Shown here in pieces: positions 24,025 to 36,506 of a stretch of 64,000 bases of DNA; positions within the stretch are counted from its first letter, which is position 1, and the number at the start of each line of letters is the position of its first letter. Location: the NCBI GenBank assembly GCA_027475525.1, contig JAMWFC010000073.1, positions 1,335,413-1,399,412 on the forward strand, given 5' to 3'. The position numbers and the translations under genes are program-made. This DNA comes from Macrolepiota albuminosa. Lineage: Eukaryota; Basidiomycota; Agaricomycetes; Agaricales; Agaricaceae. The notes under the pieces are model-generated. The model made no database searches, was not told the origin of the DNA, and saw only the letters and a list, made by a program, of their open reading frames with translations.

Positions 24025-24585
24025 GTTATTTGTACACCGATTTTTAGTTTGAGGTTTTTTTTTCTTTTCTTTTTCTTTCTTTCTTTTTTTTTTTTTGAAA
24101 TTTATAAATGCTTAAAGAAATCTGAAAAATTCAAGAAAAATTCAATTTAGCTTACAATAATACTTTAAGAGTTGAGGAAAACCAAGGCCTTAACCAAACA
24201 AAACAAGGTTGATGCTGGGATTAAGCACTGAGTTGTAAAAAAACTGAGGCCTTAATCAAACAAAATGAGGTTAGAGGCTATATATATATTGAAAGGAGTG
24301 TGGAAGCAAAGTCTTCAAGAAACTGTGAAATTTATGCTAAAGGCACAAATTGTAGCTTGTTTATATAATATGGAACAACTGTTTCATGGTAATGATAGAT
24401 TAGTCAGTTATGACTAAGGCTACTAAATCTTTGCCTTTTTAAAATGCTTAAACAATTGTAAAAAAAAAAAATAACCAAAAAAATCAGAAAAAATTCAAGA
24501 GCTACTAATATACTGATTTTAGTGTTTTTGAAATTTATAAATACTTTAAAAAATCAGAAAATTTCAATTTAGCTTGTAGTAATAC
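24025..24585. other. AT-rich low-complexity stretch
   Basis: The stretch contains T/C-rich and A-rich runs and loosely repeated blocks (GAAATTTATAAATGCTT near 24098 and a similar block near 24530). No gene or defined element was recognised. Confidence 0.5.
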
Positions 24586-25182
24586 TGTCAGGGAACTCCT
24601 CATTTCTTCCTTCCTTCACTCCCTATTCCTTCACTCTCCTTTCATTCATTTCCTTATTCCTTCTATTATTCTTTCATTTTGCTGTTTTTATTCTCTCAAC
24701 ACTATCTGTTAGTACTATTCTCAGCCTTTGAGGTGCTCTAGTTCTTTAGCTATTATTCAGACAAGTGTGGGCCCTTCAGCACCACTTTCAGACTGCTTAT
24801 ATAAGCCGGGAGTTTGCCTTTCTGACTTCCAAAGTCCAGAGTTTTCCTGCCTTGTTTGTACAGTTGTTTATTTAGGCAATTTTTGAGTTTTTAAGGTTTT
24901 GTTGTACAAAGTCCAGAGTTTTCCTGCCTTGTTTGTACAGTTGTTTATTTAGGCAATTTTTGAGTTTTTAAGGTTTTGTTGTATTGTACAGTTGTTTCTC
25001 ATACTTCAGAGGCCCCAGAAGCATCCAACCTGGCATAGAAAATCCCTAGACTTGTTCTCTTTGGATCTTCCTCTGCTAGATGAGTAGTTATTATGATACT
25101 GTCAGTATATACTCTAATATACTTTGGATCTTCCTCTGCCAGCTGTATGACTAAGCCACAGCCTCTAGAGGTCACTCTTACA
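24586..25182 (+). repeat. Solo LTR (family S), copy 3
   Basis: TGTCAG...CTTACA, 597 bp as given or 520 bp once the artefactual 77-bp duplication at 24830 is removed, matching the 518- and 509-bp copies in reverse orientation. Flanking bases are AATAC (24581-24585) and AATAT (25183-25187), a target duplication with one transition. A TATATAA box at 24798-24804 supports this as the sense orientation. Confidence 0.8.
24830..24983. repeat. Exact 77-bp tandem duplication (3 of 10)
   Basis: Units 24830-24906 and 24907-24983 are identical. Neither of the two other full copies of this LTR has the duplication, which shows it is not part of the family consensus. Confidence 0.95.
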
Positions 25183-25920
25183 AATATACTTTTTTACTAT
25201 ATTAAATACTAGATATAAGCATTTCTGATTATATGCTTTTCTTGTTACCTACTTTTTCCTTACCATGTATTCTCTAAGACTTGTCTGAGATCTTTCAAAC
25301 ACTAAGCATGTCTAAAGAAATATTGAATAACTAACTGTGCTATCAATAGTGCTTTTTTAATTTAGGCATCATTTATATCATCATACAGCACCACAACTAG
25401 CTTTTTATATGTTGATATATAGCAGTAGTATCTCTATACATCTATCTACTCCTTCTACAGCAGATAGATAAGAGAGATTGTAGATGTTGGTTTAATTATG
25501 GTCACTAAATAGTACTTTAACATTTCAACTTGTTATACATTAGTTCAAAAAACTGCCTCAATATTTGGCTTTTTTAGAAAAATTCACATAGTGTGCAATA
25601 ATTATTTAAGCAAACCTTGTTCACATCTTGAATTCCAGAGCACAGTCCAGAGTTCCAGACACCCAAGTACACATAGATCAAGTCCATCTTGTAAGGGCAT
25701 CACTTTTCCAGAAAGCCCCCAACTCAGTGAAACCTGACAGTGAAGGTTAGGAAGGAATGTTGGTAAAGCTGATGTGCCAACAAATAAGAGGAGTAAGTAT
25801 TGCAAGAGATACAGCAAGATCACTAAAGGCTTAGTAAAAACTAAGCTGTGTATTGCCTGCCATAAGTGCAAGGCATGTAGGTTCTGTATGTGTAACTGTG
25901 GCAAGCAGACTAGAAATGAC
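25183..25920. other. Non-coding stretch with a Tc1-type TIR scrap
   Basis: Bases 25545-25615 match the terminal repeat of the Tc1-like element at 3056 (TTCAAAAAACTGCCTCAATA, then a degraded continuation). The rest is unassigned. A short cysteine-rich reading at 25774-25960 (CIACHKCKACRFCMCNCGK) has no clear family and may be chance. Confidence 0.5.
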
Positions 25921-26098
25921 TGTAAAAGTGACCTCTGGAGGCTATGGCTCAGTCACATAGCTGGCAGAGGAAGATCCAAAGTGTATTAGAATATATACTG
26001 ACAATATCATAATAACTACTCACCTGGCAGAGGGAAATTCAAAGAGAACAAGTCTAAGGATTTCCTATGCCAGGTTGGACACTTCTGGGGCCTCTGAA
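25921..26098 (-). repeat. Partial LTR (family S), copy 4
   Basis: The block starts TGTAAAAGTGACC and follows the family S LTR to the GGGGCCTCTGAA segment, about 178 bp, then breaks off. No target duplication can be assessed. Confidence 0.75.
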
Positions 26099-26109
26099 TT
26101 GACCAGATG

Positions 26110-27310
26110 TCAGACAAGTCTACTACTTCCAACCACATTGACAGCATCCTTATCTATATTGTGTGCTGTTATTATAGACATATTACAGAAGTCATCATGG
26201 GAAAGTGAGGAGTCTGAGAAATTGGAGACTTGCTGAGACTCTAGGAACTGAATATCATCTTTTATGCATGCTTGATACCTTATGTTAGCAAGGGTAGTTC
26301 TAAAGGATTTGTCATTTGGACTTTGCACTGTCTGTCAAAGAATCAGTCTTCAGACTGTGTCCAAACCTATTTTGAGCTTAGTCTGACGATATGCCTATTT
26401 CTAGCTGATCTGACCAGCCACTCAGTCTATCTTTTCCCCTTCCATTTCTCAGTAGCCTTGATGAGTCATATGCATGGACCTTACTCAGCATTGATTATTG
26501 TTAGTCATACTCCTTTACATACCAAGGCCTGCTTAGTAAACAGTATTAGTAATAGCACAGCCACTAATATAGTATATATAGGCAGCCTGTGGGATAGAAT
26601 ATCCCTAGGCTGAACAATAGCAGTATTCTCCTGGCCTATATATTAAATCAACTGTAAGCTTTCTAGTGATGTCTAACCGCTTGATTAGCCTTGCTAGTCC
26701 CTTGCCTAACTCTTGCTTGCCTCCATGCCTACTTAACTCTTGCTCATCACCAGTGCCTGTTAAGCATTGCTCTTACACTGTCTGTCTTATATTCTGTCTC
26801 AATATAACTACTATAGTAACCTGGTGCCAAACTGCTTTACTCAATGCAGCCTTTTGTTTGTTCAGATCTATAGATCACATACCTACACTACAACTATACA
26901 GCACTGCATTTTCATAGCCAGTTACTAGTAGCAGCTGGGAAAAATTGCCAGCAAACACCATGTTCATACCACTAAAAAGAAGATGCAATAGACCTGTAAT
27001 CTGAGCAAGGCATGCTGATATCTTATACATATTCTTGCAAGACAACATAGATACTTCATTGAAAAATATATATTGCACCCCAATAAGGTATGACTTTACT
27101 TAAGCCAGTTGTGCCAGAGAGTCATGTATCATATCATTAATTCTAAACAGATAACAGTAAGTCAATCCACCTAACAGTGATGCTGCAGTGCTGGTAGGAG
27201 CAACCACTGCAAACGTATAAGATTTTCTATGAGCTGCAAAGTATTAGGACAGCGTCTTAAGCATCTGTGTTTTCCTAGTGCCCCCCGTATCCCTTATATA
27301 CATTTTTGAC
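26110..27310 (-). pseudogene. Pif1-like helicase remnant (Helitron type)
   Basis: On the minus strand, from 27310, the reading is GALGKTQMLK (a decayed Walker A, normally GGTGKT), then SYTFAVVAPTSTAASLLGGL, IFFNEVSMLSCKNMYKIS (Walker B region, normally DEVSM), MNMVFAGNFSQLLLV, KAVWHQVTIVVILRQNIRQ and, near 26320-26110, DIQFLESQQVSNF and MSIITAHNIDKDAVN. These follow in order the motifs of the Pif1-type helicases carried by Agaricomycete Helitrons. Stops are frequent, and the Rep nuclease and C-terminal motifs are absent. It is a dead fragment. Confidence 0.82.
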
Positions 27311-27516
27311 CGTTTGAAGTTAGAAGTGGCAGTATGGTTAGCTATTATTGTAATGCTCTCATTTGTTTATTATTGAAATTAAAACTGGTAGTAATTTTAG
27401 ATATAGTGGATTCCCATTTGATATTTAAATGTTTTTTCTCTAGGAAACTATGATCACATACTTCCACAACACCTAGCTTGTTTTATTCATTTGATCTTCT
27501 AATACGCTGCATATAA

Positions 27517-27627
27517 AGACATCACAATGGTACATGTCATACGTTGTATGGGAGCTTGCTTTGTGCTGTGCCATATGTATCTAGCAAAGTCCACTATACT
27601 GTAGCTGAGCAGTCCCCCAGTATAGTA
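27517..27627 (+). repeat. Dispersed repeat, copy also at 43483-43592
   Basis: About 110 bp beginning AGACATCACAATGGTACATG resembles 43483-43592, which begins AGACATCACAACGGTACATG. The copy here has TG/CA where the other keeps CG. In both places it adjoins a retroelement boundary. Confidence 0.7.
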
Positions 27628-28149
27628 CTTGGTAGAAGTATTACTTGATAGTTCTGAGGCTTGCTAGTGTAGAATATGACCTTGAATTCACACTGACTTT
27701 GATGACAAAAAGGGTAATTATTGTTTTGAATGTGTCTAATAATTCTGCAAAACGTCGAGGTTTTGAGAAATTATAATATTAAATGAGAATAATAATATTC
27801 CCACAAGTTGAGGTTTCTTAACAAACTCCGGCCTAATATAGCGTAGTCTGCTATGTGGCGTTGGCCACATAGCTTTACTTACTTTAGTCAATATTATATT
27901 ATATTTATTATAATATAATATTAATATCTATGTGGCGTTGGCCACATAGCTTTACTTACTTTAGTCAATATTATATTATATTTATTATAATATAATATTA
28001 ATATTATTACGTACTTTATTATAAATAGTTTACATGTGCTGCTTAGTAAGCAGCTTATTTTGTGTTTGTACTTCATAGTCAATAGACCGGACTGGTCTGA
28101 TTCTGTGCAGTGTGAACTCTAAGCTTTCACAAACCCTGTAACTTCATTA
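27628..28149 (+). repeat. Probable 5' LTR of gypsy family 2
   Basis: The block begins TAGTACTTGGTAGAAG, resembling TAGTACTTGGTGGCAAG just after the family 2 pol at 35418, and ends CTTCATTACA before a T-run TTTTTTTGAATC. Family 1 has the same arrangement: LTR ending TTACA, then T-run. The two LTR-like ends have diverged a lot, so limits are approximate. It contains a 77-bp duplication and an AT-rich palindromic tract. Confidence 0.45.
27851..28004. repeat. Exact 77-bp tandem duplication (4 of 10)
   Basis: Units 27851-27927 and 27928-28004 are identical. Each holds the perfect palindrome CTATGTGGC-GTT-GGCCACATAG type hairpin and an AT-palindromic tract. Confidence 0.95.
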
Positions 28150-28242
28150 CATTTTTTTGAATCTGCCAGCTAGGATCTATTGCCTAGCATCCGACGTCAG
28201 TTGCTGAGTTTGTAACAGAACTCTATCAGCTTCTCGAGCTTC

Positions 28243-31200
28243 TTGCACAGCCACACCATGCAAATTTCAAACAGGGAATCAATGAGTAATCCCATACCTG
28301 CAGTTTCCACTGACAGCGGGTGGAATGCCCATGACCTATGGGGAGACCCAGCAGACACCCAGGACATGTCAGCATCCAATGCGGGTCAGTCAAGACCCAA
28401 GGCTCGAGACCGAGGTTGGAGCACCAACCTGCCTGGGAATGAAAGCGAGGCCCAGAGAGCTGAAAGCTCACAGCAGGATGGTCAGCAACGTCTCCAGGAC
28501 AAGATGTCAGGGGGATTAACTCCCCCAGTTATCCAGCTGCCAGGAGGACTGTGACAGTCTAGCCGACTAGCTTCAAAAGGGCCCCCTGAGGACGGCCAAC
28601 AGTCAACAGGCACCTATGGTGCCTCAGAAGACACCAAGTCATCAGTATGGACTGGAGGAGCTATTCCTCCGAGCTGGAGTAGTGGGACCAGGCAGTCCAC
28701 AGCAGGCTCAATGCCCTCCAGGATAGCGGAAGCCTGCATAGAAGAGGTATCAGAGGAGGCTGCAAGTCCTGAAGTAACCCACATGGAAAACCGATTTCTG
28801 CACACACCAGCAGTGGAGGAAGTGCTGGAGGTTCCAGAGCTTCTGGAGGAGGTAATTGAGTTGTCAAGTGACAATGACGTCAGAGCAGAGGAGCAGCGGC
28901 TGAAATCCACGTACACCGTGCCCTTGCAGGTGTTCTGGGATTTGCACCCAGAGGTGATAAAATACACCACCCAAACGTGACTCAAGTGCTACGCGTCAGC
29001 ACATATAGTAGCACTTAGGTGACAAGGGCATGAAATGCCCAATGTATTCAGTACAAAATATACTGATTTGATGGTGAGAGTGCTCACTATTAAACTGCAA
29101 ATGTATTTGCAGCGGAAGGCCGCAAGGCAATTGGGGGTCTCGACCCCCTGGAGCCACACTTCTGAGGAATGCTCAGCATGTCACAATTAAGACGTTGGAA
29201 TCGAGCTAGTGGAGGCACTAGCATGGGCACAGGAAGTGCCTGAAGTAAAACTGGTGAGTACTTTCTATACTCCAGCAGGACAAGGGTGGCATGAGGAGCC
29301 CCCACACATGCGTAACCAAGACCTTAGGACAGATATGTCAGGCCCAGATGGGCACAAGAGTACCATGCTCAAGGTGGAGAGCAAGGCATCTGTGATGCCG
29401 TGTGTGCCCATGGCAGAAACGTTGAGCAACAGAGTTGCGTATCAACATATATGCAGTGGCGACCTCAGGACTAAGGGACAGTCCCTTATCGATGATCAGG
29501 GCATCAGATTTGAGGGCACTAAGCCCATTGACAAGATGTGTCATCAATTTGTCATGCAGGGCCAGGAGAATTACGCTTCTCCAGTTCCAGGGCGGTGCAA
29601 CGATCATGATCGAGGAGACTTTCTCGATCAAGATGGTGCCACAAGATGTGATGCCCCTGGTAATGGCCAGGATAACGGCCCTAGGTCGACTCCTCAAGAC
29701 AAGGGCAATTATGCCACAGTCAAGGAGGCTCGGGACATCTGCTGCAGAGTAGACAAGGGAAGTCACTTCCCCAAGCCGCTGATTTGGTGACTAAATCCCC
29801 AGGTCAGTGGGAGGCCATTCAAATGCATTGTGAAGCCATGCACAATCACCTGCATTGAGTAGTCAATGATGCCCTGGGAGTAACCTTATAGTTACCAGAT
29901 GGGGTGAAGCTGCGTAAAGCAGACAGTAGGCATATTCGTGCCTACACAGGTGCGTCCAAGTTCAGTGACTTGGAGGATTGGGTGATGGATGTATGCACCC
30001 ATCTTGCCATGTGCTTATATGGAGGCAACTGTATGGAACGGGAACAAATCTTTGTTCTGCCTGAGTTCTTGGCCGGAGAGGCCATGGGGTGGTTTTGATG
30101 AGCCGTATTGCACGTCAACCATGTCCAGTATGAGTGGACGTTCAAAGGAGTCCTTACAGGACTGTACGATCAATTTGTGCATCCCTCAACACTACAGGAT
30201 GCAAGGTGAGACTTCCAGTCTGCCAAGTACACTGAGAAGTTGGGAATGCAAGGGTTCTATGATACCCTTAATGACCATGCCCAGAATATGGCAGTATACC
30301 CAGACGGATATACAATGCTCAAAACATTCTTGGATGGCATTCCAGCAGACATGTGCCGCTACCTGATACGTGAGGACGGACTGTCCCCAAAGGTCAACAA
30401 TGTGGAGGAGTTTGTGGCATATGCCATCAGGTATGAGCAATCCCTTAAGACTGCTAACTACTACGAGCATTGGAGTGGCCATAAAGGGGGAAGCAGGTGA
30501 CTACCGCCTGCAGGGGCACCCTCATGGGGTCAGCATGTGGGGACTTTCTTGGCCAAGAAGGCCGATTTGGATTGTGACCGCAACATGTGGTTTGTGGTAC
30601 GCAGAACCCCTGCTGCAAACTGAGGGCGAAGCTGTCCACGTCCAGAGCGGGTGCTGGATGGAGAACGTCCTAAACCAAGGCCAGATTTCAAGCTGGCCAA
30701 CCCACCAGGTCAGACAGGGACTTGCTTCATATGTGGCCAGCCAGGCCACTACGCTACCAATTGCCCCGCAAGGCCGGGAGCCCTGAGGAAGGGGTATACA
30801 CCTCACGCCCACCTTTGAGCTGCACATACTGCAGCTGTGAGTAGGAGTGATGGAGACGTGTCTGCCAAGTCTGAGGCAGAGCACCCCACAAACGCCCAAG
30901 AGCCCCCAGAGGAGGCATCGGGCACTGAGCCCAAGAGTGTGGTTGTAGAGGGGGAGGAGTACGTCACAGTTGACGTATACAACAACGTCTACAACAACGA
31001 GTACTACAGTCGCAACAGTGACTCTGAGTGCCTAGCGGCAATGATGGACTGGCCATCTTCAAATGATCCCAAAAAGAATAATGTGGTTCAGATGAAGAAG
31101 GTGACCCTTTGCCGAGCAGAGGGCACTTTGCAGCGCCCTACACTGAAACGGGCAGACAAGGAGTGCCTGGTCTTGTATGTGGATGTAGATGCCCACAAGG

Positions 31201-31592
31201 CATGGACCTTATGGGACTCCAGGAGTACTATGTTGGGCATAACGCCCCAGTTCACCCATGTGTATGGAATATCCATGCAGGAGTTGGATATGCCATTGGC
31301 GTTGCAGCTGGGCACCGTAGGAAGCCATGCTATGGTGCAGTATGGAACAAATGTGACTGTCCAGACACCAGGCTCACGTAGCCAGGAATACATGGATGTA
31401 GCAAACTTTGATCACTATGATATGATACTGGGAACACCATTCATGCGGCGTAACAAAGTCATGCTAGACTTTGACCACTGTCAGGTACTTGTGAATGGGA
31501 AGGTGATCCTGGCCAAACAAGCTGCAGCAGACGACACTGATAATCGCCTGCAACGTCATCGCACTACGGAGAAACACAAGGAGTCTCCATGA
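28243..31592 (+). pseudogene. Gypsy family 2 gag-protease, decayed
   Basis: Gag is readable in pieces: an acidic N-terminal region (28243-28980), a central region (29209-29790) and the gag core (29904-30500, HIRAYTGASKFSDLEDWVMD), which parallels the family 1 gag core. A zinc knuckle CFICGQPGHYATNC lies near 30725. The last open piece, 30837-31592, carries the protease region (YVDVDAHKAWTLWDSRST), where the active-site DSG has become DSR, and then MILGTPFMRRNKVMLDF. It ends at UGA 31590-31592 followed by CUUG, and pol continues in the same frame. Stops between the pieces show it is dead. Confidence 0.8.
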
Positions 31593-34500
31593 CTTGGCCG
31601 GCGCAAAGTGCCGGCAGTGAAGGATGTGGATGAGGAAGCCTCCAAGAGGAGCGACGAGCAAATAATCGCTCCTGATATTCGAGGTGCAAAGCCTCCAGAC
31701 AAGCGCCACCAAAAGGCAAGACAATGGGAGGACTCAGTGGATGTATGCCCACCTAAGTCCTCACGAGTCAAGTTGGATGACTTGAGAGACAGCACCCGAG
31801 AGGCGGAAGCCTCATGTGAGGGGGACACATAGTCCCTATGGGAACGACCAGCACCCCTTCCTGAGTACGACTGGGCATACAACCCTCGAATGCCTCAGGA
31901 GTGGAACAAGCTGGTGGCAGCCATGTGTGCGCAAAATGCACACCAGCAACGGATGACTGTCAGACCAGCGTATTGCCAGCCAGCATTGGACGAGGTGTCC
32001 ATAGCATACTCACTTGTACATGAGGGAAAAAGCCTTGTGGCTTATAAGGCAGCGGCAGTGGGTTCTCCACTGAGACTACATATATCCAATGACAGTGTCA
32101 CTCAGGTGCTTGCAATGTGCAAGCAATATGCACTGCCACCTCAGTCACCCTCAGAGACGGTGGAAGTACTTCCCCCGGTGCGTATGAAGGGGAAGCAGAA
32201 GGCAACAAGCCTTCATGAGGAAGATATACCTTGGTTGCATCAGCAATGGCAAGAAGAATTTGCCGATATAGTCAATGGGACCATGGAGGAGCTCCTGCCA
32301 TGGCAGGAGGTGAACCATGAGATCAACCTCATAGACAAGAGCAAGCAATATAAGTACCACTTGCCACACTGCCCACGTGCACTCCAGGAGCAATTACGCG
32401 ATAAAACTAATTGCTACTTGAATGCTCAATGGTGGTCACCATGCACCACCGCTCAGGCTGCACCATTATTGTGCATCCCAAAGAATGATGGAACCCTTTG
32501 AACAGCTCTTGATGCGCGTCAGCGCAATGACAATACTATAAAGGATGTAACTCCTTTACCAGATCAGGAGATGATCCAGGAAGACGTGGCTCAGGCAAAG
32601 TATCGCTCAAAAATTGACCTTACTGACGCTTATGAGCAGGTGCGCATTTGCACTGAAGATGTACCCAAGACCGTATTTGCATCGATCATGGGCACGTTCA
32701 TGAGCAACATAATGCAGATTGGAGACTGTAATGCTCCTGCAACCTTTCAGAGGCTAAGTAATAGGACATTTTATGCACGTCTACTTAGATGACATATTCA
32801 TCTACTCAGATTCTATGGAGGAGCATGAGCAGCACCTCAGAGTCGTTTTATGCACGTCTACTTAGATGACATATTCATCTACTCAGATTCTATGGAGGAG
32901 CATGAGCAGCACCTCAGAGTCGTATTTGAACGACTATGCAAGTACAAGTTGTACTTGAAGTGGAAAAAGTGTGAGCTTTATGCTCAGAGTATAGACTGCC
33001 TAGGGCATGTCATCAATAAGCGGGGTATCCACCCTGATCAGGACAAGCTCAATCACATTTGGGAGTGGTGCACGCCACGAAACTACAATGACATTCAACG
33101 ATTTGTTGGCCTTGTCAACTACATATCAAGCTTCTTGCCCGATGTCACTGCCTATACTGGGCCACTTATTGCCATGATGCAGAACAGGTCACCGTTCAAT
33201 TGGAGGCCGCTGCACCAGCAGTGCTTTGAGATGGTCAAATGGATCTGCATGAAGACTCTGGTGATTTGACCAATCAACCCTAGATGGGACGAGCTGATAT
33301 GGCTCATTTGCAACACGTCCAAGACAGGCGTCGGAGCCATGTATGGTCAGGGGAGTAGCTGGCAGACTTGCCACTCAGCAGAGTTCATGTCAAAGAAATT
33401 CACAACTGCCCAGCAAAACTATGCTGTGCATGAGCTGGAGACTCTTGCCATACTCGAGGCTCTCCTCAAGTGGGAGGATAAGCTGATGGGATATCCCATC
33501 CATATCATAACGGATCACAAGGCACTTGAGTTCTTCAAAACTCAGGTGAACTTGTTGCCGTGTCAGTGACGGTGGATAGACTACATGTTGAGATACCAGT
33601 TTGACATCACCTATGTTAAAGGTGAACTCAACAAAGTGGCAGATTGCTTGTCTCGCTACTTTGAGAGCGATGTAGTCAGGGAGGCTCACAAGCCTCATTA
33701 GTATATGCAGGCAGACTGCCACATAGACCCAGATAGAGAGGATCTACCTCTCCACTGATACCAGGAGCTCAGGGAGCATGTCCTGGATGTATGCGCTATG
33801 TGTGACAACAAACAAAGGCAAAGCACTTGCCTCAGGGAGCAGCGTGAAGAGTGGGATGTAGCCGCTCAGCTGCTCAAGGAGCATGAAGTCATGGATCCAG
33901 CATCACCTGGAAAACATGAGCGCCCCAACAGACCCGTTATGCTGGCTGAGATGCTCAAAGGCAAATTGCCTTCATCCCAGCCCCCTAGCCTGGACAGCGA
34001 TGACTTACAAATAGAAGTGGTGCAGAAATATGGCAATGATTCTCTCTTTGCCGAGATAATCACCAATCCCGACGACCATCCTCAGTTCAGGCAGGAGCCT
34101 GGTGGGCTGATCATGATGGAAAACTGTCAAGGGGCGGCAGTAGTCTGCCTTCTCTGTACGCAAACCATTGTTATGTGAGTATTGGACCATGCCCATGCAT
34201 TGGTGGGGCAATTTGGTGCCGCACAAACGTTGGGCTACATCTGGAGATGGTATTGGTGGCCATGTATGACCCAAGAAGTGACTAAGTTCTGTGCCTCATG
34301 TGCAGCGTGTCAGAGGGCAAAGTTGCCCCCTGGATCCCCTCCTGGGAAGCTACACCAGCTACCCGTGCCAGTAAAACCTTGGGACTTCATTGGAATGGAC
34401 TTTCTAGGTCCCTTTCTCAAGTCCAGAGGGTTTAATAACCTCTGGGTGGTAATATGCCGCATGACAAGCATGGTGCACCTCATACTAGTGTGAACTACGC

Positions 34501-35420
34501 TGACGGCTAAGGAGCTGTTATGGATCTACCTTAGGGAGATTGTTAGGCTGCATGGGCTGCCTAGTACTATAGTGAGTGACTGTGACTCAAAGTTCACATC
34601 TCAATGGTGGAGGGAACTCCACAAACTGTTAGGAGCCCGACTCCTCATGTCAACGTCCTTCCATCCTCAGACAGATGGGCAAACTGAGTGGGCCAACTGC
34701 AGTATAGGCCAGATCCTGAGGGCAGTTGTTCGCCCTGACCAACGGGACTGGGTGGACTGGTGTCCACTCACTGAGTTTGCAATTAACACAAGTATCTCAG
34801 AGACGACAGGGTATGCGCCCTTTGAGCTCAATGGAGGGTACTTGCCCTCCATGCTGCACAAACTTTGTGCTGATGTGGTGGCCCACCAAGGAGTTGTCAA
34901 GTTTGCCAGGCAGGCCCTGGAGAATATTGCAGTGGTGCATGATGCCATTATAGAGATGCGAGTCTTTTAGGTGAAAAATGCCAATCACCATAGATGAACA
35001 GACCTGCCAATAGCAGTAGGAGCATTGGTCTATTTGTCGATGCGTAACCTGAGACTCCCAAAGGGTCAGGCAAGTAAACTCTGCCCGAAATGGGTAGGCC
35101 CATACCGCGTTCTAGACGCAGAGCCAAGTACCTCCAACTATGTGTTGGAGCTGCCTCAGGCATTACAGGAACGACACATTGTTCCAAAGTTCTATGTGTT
35201 GCTGTTGCAACCATATAGTGCATCCAACGACACGCTATTCCCTAACAGAGCAACCCCGGGCCCCTATGACTTTGGGGCACAAGACAATGATGAATGGTTC
35301 ATTGAGTGCATCATAGGGCACCAGTGGACAGAGCGTAATATGCTCGAGTTTGAGGTATGGTGGTCCCTTGGAGACACAACATGGGAGCCACACTCCTATT
35401 GCTCCAAGTTGGCGGTGTAG
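31593..35420 (+). pseudogene. Gypsy family 2 pol, decayed
   Basis: Pol continues in frame after the gag UGA (31608-31832), then 31890-32501 (N-terminal Pol and start of RT), RT 32571-33269 (HVYLDDIFIYSDS), RNase H to about 33660 (TAQQNYAVHELETLAILEAL), integrase 34182-34970 (CASCAACQRAK, DFLGPFLKSRGFNNLW, MSTSFHPQTDGQTEW, where the usual E after QT is kept) and a C-terminal chromodomain-like segment (EWFIECIIGHQWTE, FEVWWSLGDTTWEPH) ending at 35420. One stop at about 33568 is TGA where the intact relative has CGA. No third ORF follows. Confidence 0.82.
32769..32922. repeat. Exact 77-bp tandem duplication (5 of 10)
   Basis: Units 32769-32845 and 32846-32922 are identical and repeat the YLDD codons of the RT, which no functional element would do. 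Confidence 0.95.
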
Positions 35421-36345
35421 TACTTGGTGGCAAGTATTACTGTAGTTCTGGGGCTTATTGGTAACTCAGAAAGTTCCCTCTAATCCACACTGTTGCTTGC
35501 TGATTGCTTGAGGTAATGAGGTGCTTCACAGAATATTAAATACTCTGGTGGGCAGTAGAAGGTTCTCAGTCAACTCCAGCCTAAGCAGTTCACTCCCTGG
35601 GAACTGCCGAGCCTTTGTTTTCCAATAGACTTCCAAGAAGAGGTTCAATAAACTCTAGCCTAGGTGATTCACTCCCTGGGAACCACTGAGCCTTTGCCTA
35701 TCAAATGCCTGTCTATTCTCTACTAAACTTGGGCTATTTATACTGTTTTTCTGGTGCACAGACCACTATCTACACATGACTCTTTTGTTGTCAACTCCTC
35801 AGCCTCCAGAACATATTTGATAGTCCAATTTCCCTTTTGGGAGGCATGTTTCGGTGCCACCAGTTCCACCATTCAACTTCTTGTTCCACCATTCCTCCAG
35901 ATGTCTCTGATTGCCACTTCCCCATTTGCTTCAGCTCCATTTAGCACGATCCCATTCATAGATCCTTCTTTCCCCTTTTAGCGCTTCCCTGCATTCCATG
36001 CTTCTTTTGACATCCCTCCATGCTTCTTTTCCTTTCCCCTTTCAGTCATGTCAAATCGGGCATTGTCAGATCTGATCTTGATCTAGATCATCACAAATTG
36101 ATCCCATTTCGTCACTTCTGCCAGCTCCCATGCTTCCCCTCCCCATTACAGTGGTTGGACTATTGTTGAGTGGATAGCTTGAGCTGGTCCCTGCCCTTTG
36201 TTCTGTACTGTCTGTGTATTTATTGGGGTGTTTTTGGAGATATAATTTGTTGAGACTGCTACCAGGAGGCTTACAGTTTTCAGCCTTATAATTAAATGTT
36301 TATTTTGACTTCTGGTGCATGTTGTGTCCCTGACTGCTCGTACAG
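35421..36345 (+). repeat. 3' end of gypsy family 2, LTR-like, non-coding
   Basis: The beginning shares TAGTACTTGGTGGCAAG with the putative 5' LTR at 27628. Two internal blocks resemble each other (TAAGCAGTTCACTCCCTGGG near 35583 and a similar block near 35665). No coding sequence is visible. The exact LTR limits could not be set. Confidence 0.4.
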
Positions 36346-36506
36346 CATCATATCAGCGGCACTTGACCGTTATTTGGAGTTGAAGGGTGTTAAGCGCCCA
36401 CATCAATTAAGTAAGTGTGCCAGCGCTTAATTTGATCGGCAGTGCTGATCGCGGCTTGGCTGAGTTGGTCAGCAGCTGTGGCTGAAACATGTCTTAAAAG
36501 GCAAAA
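36346..36506 (+). pseudogene. Gypsy family 1 pol tail joined directly to an LTR
   Basis: The reading LDRYLELKGVKRPHQLSK at about 36360-36412 matches the last codons of intact Pol (MDRYLELQGVKRPQQLAK). Only about 95 bp then separate it from the LTR at 36507, whereas the intact element has 3.57 kb including ORF3 in that place. This is the 3' end of an older or different copy lacking ORF3, sharing its LTR with copy A. Confidence 0.8.

Noticed and set aside
25774..25960. Cysteine-rich short frame as a small zinc protein gene
   Set aside because: Only about 70 codons in repeat-derived DNA next to an LTR scrap, with no start context or homologue recognised.
27851..28010. AT-rich palindromic tract as an origin or attachment site
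   Set aside because: It lies in a decayed LTR-like region and its repetition is one of the 77-bp artefacts; no supporting elements.
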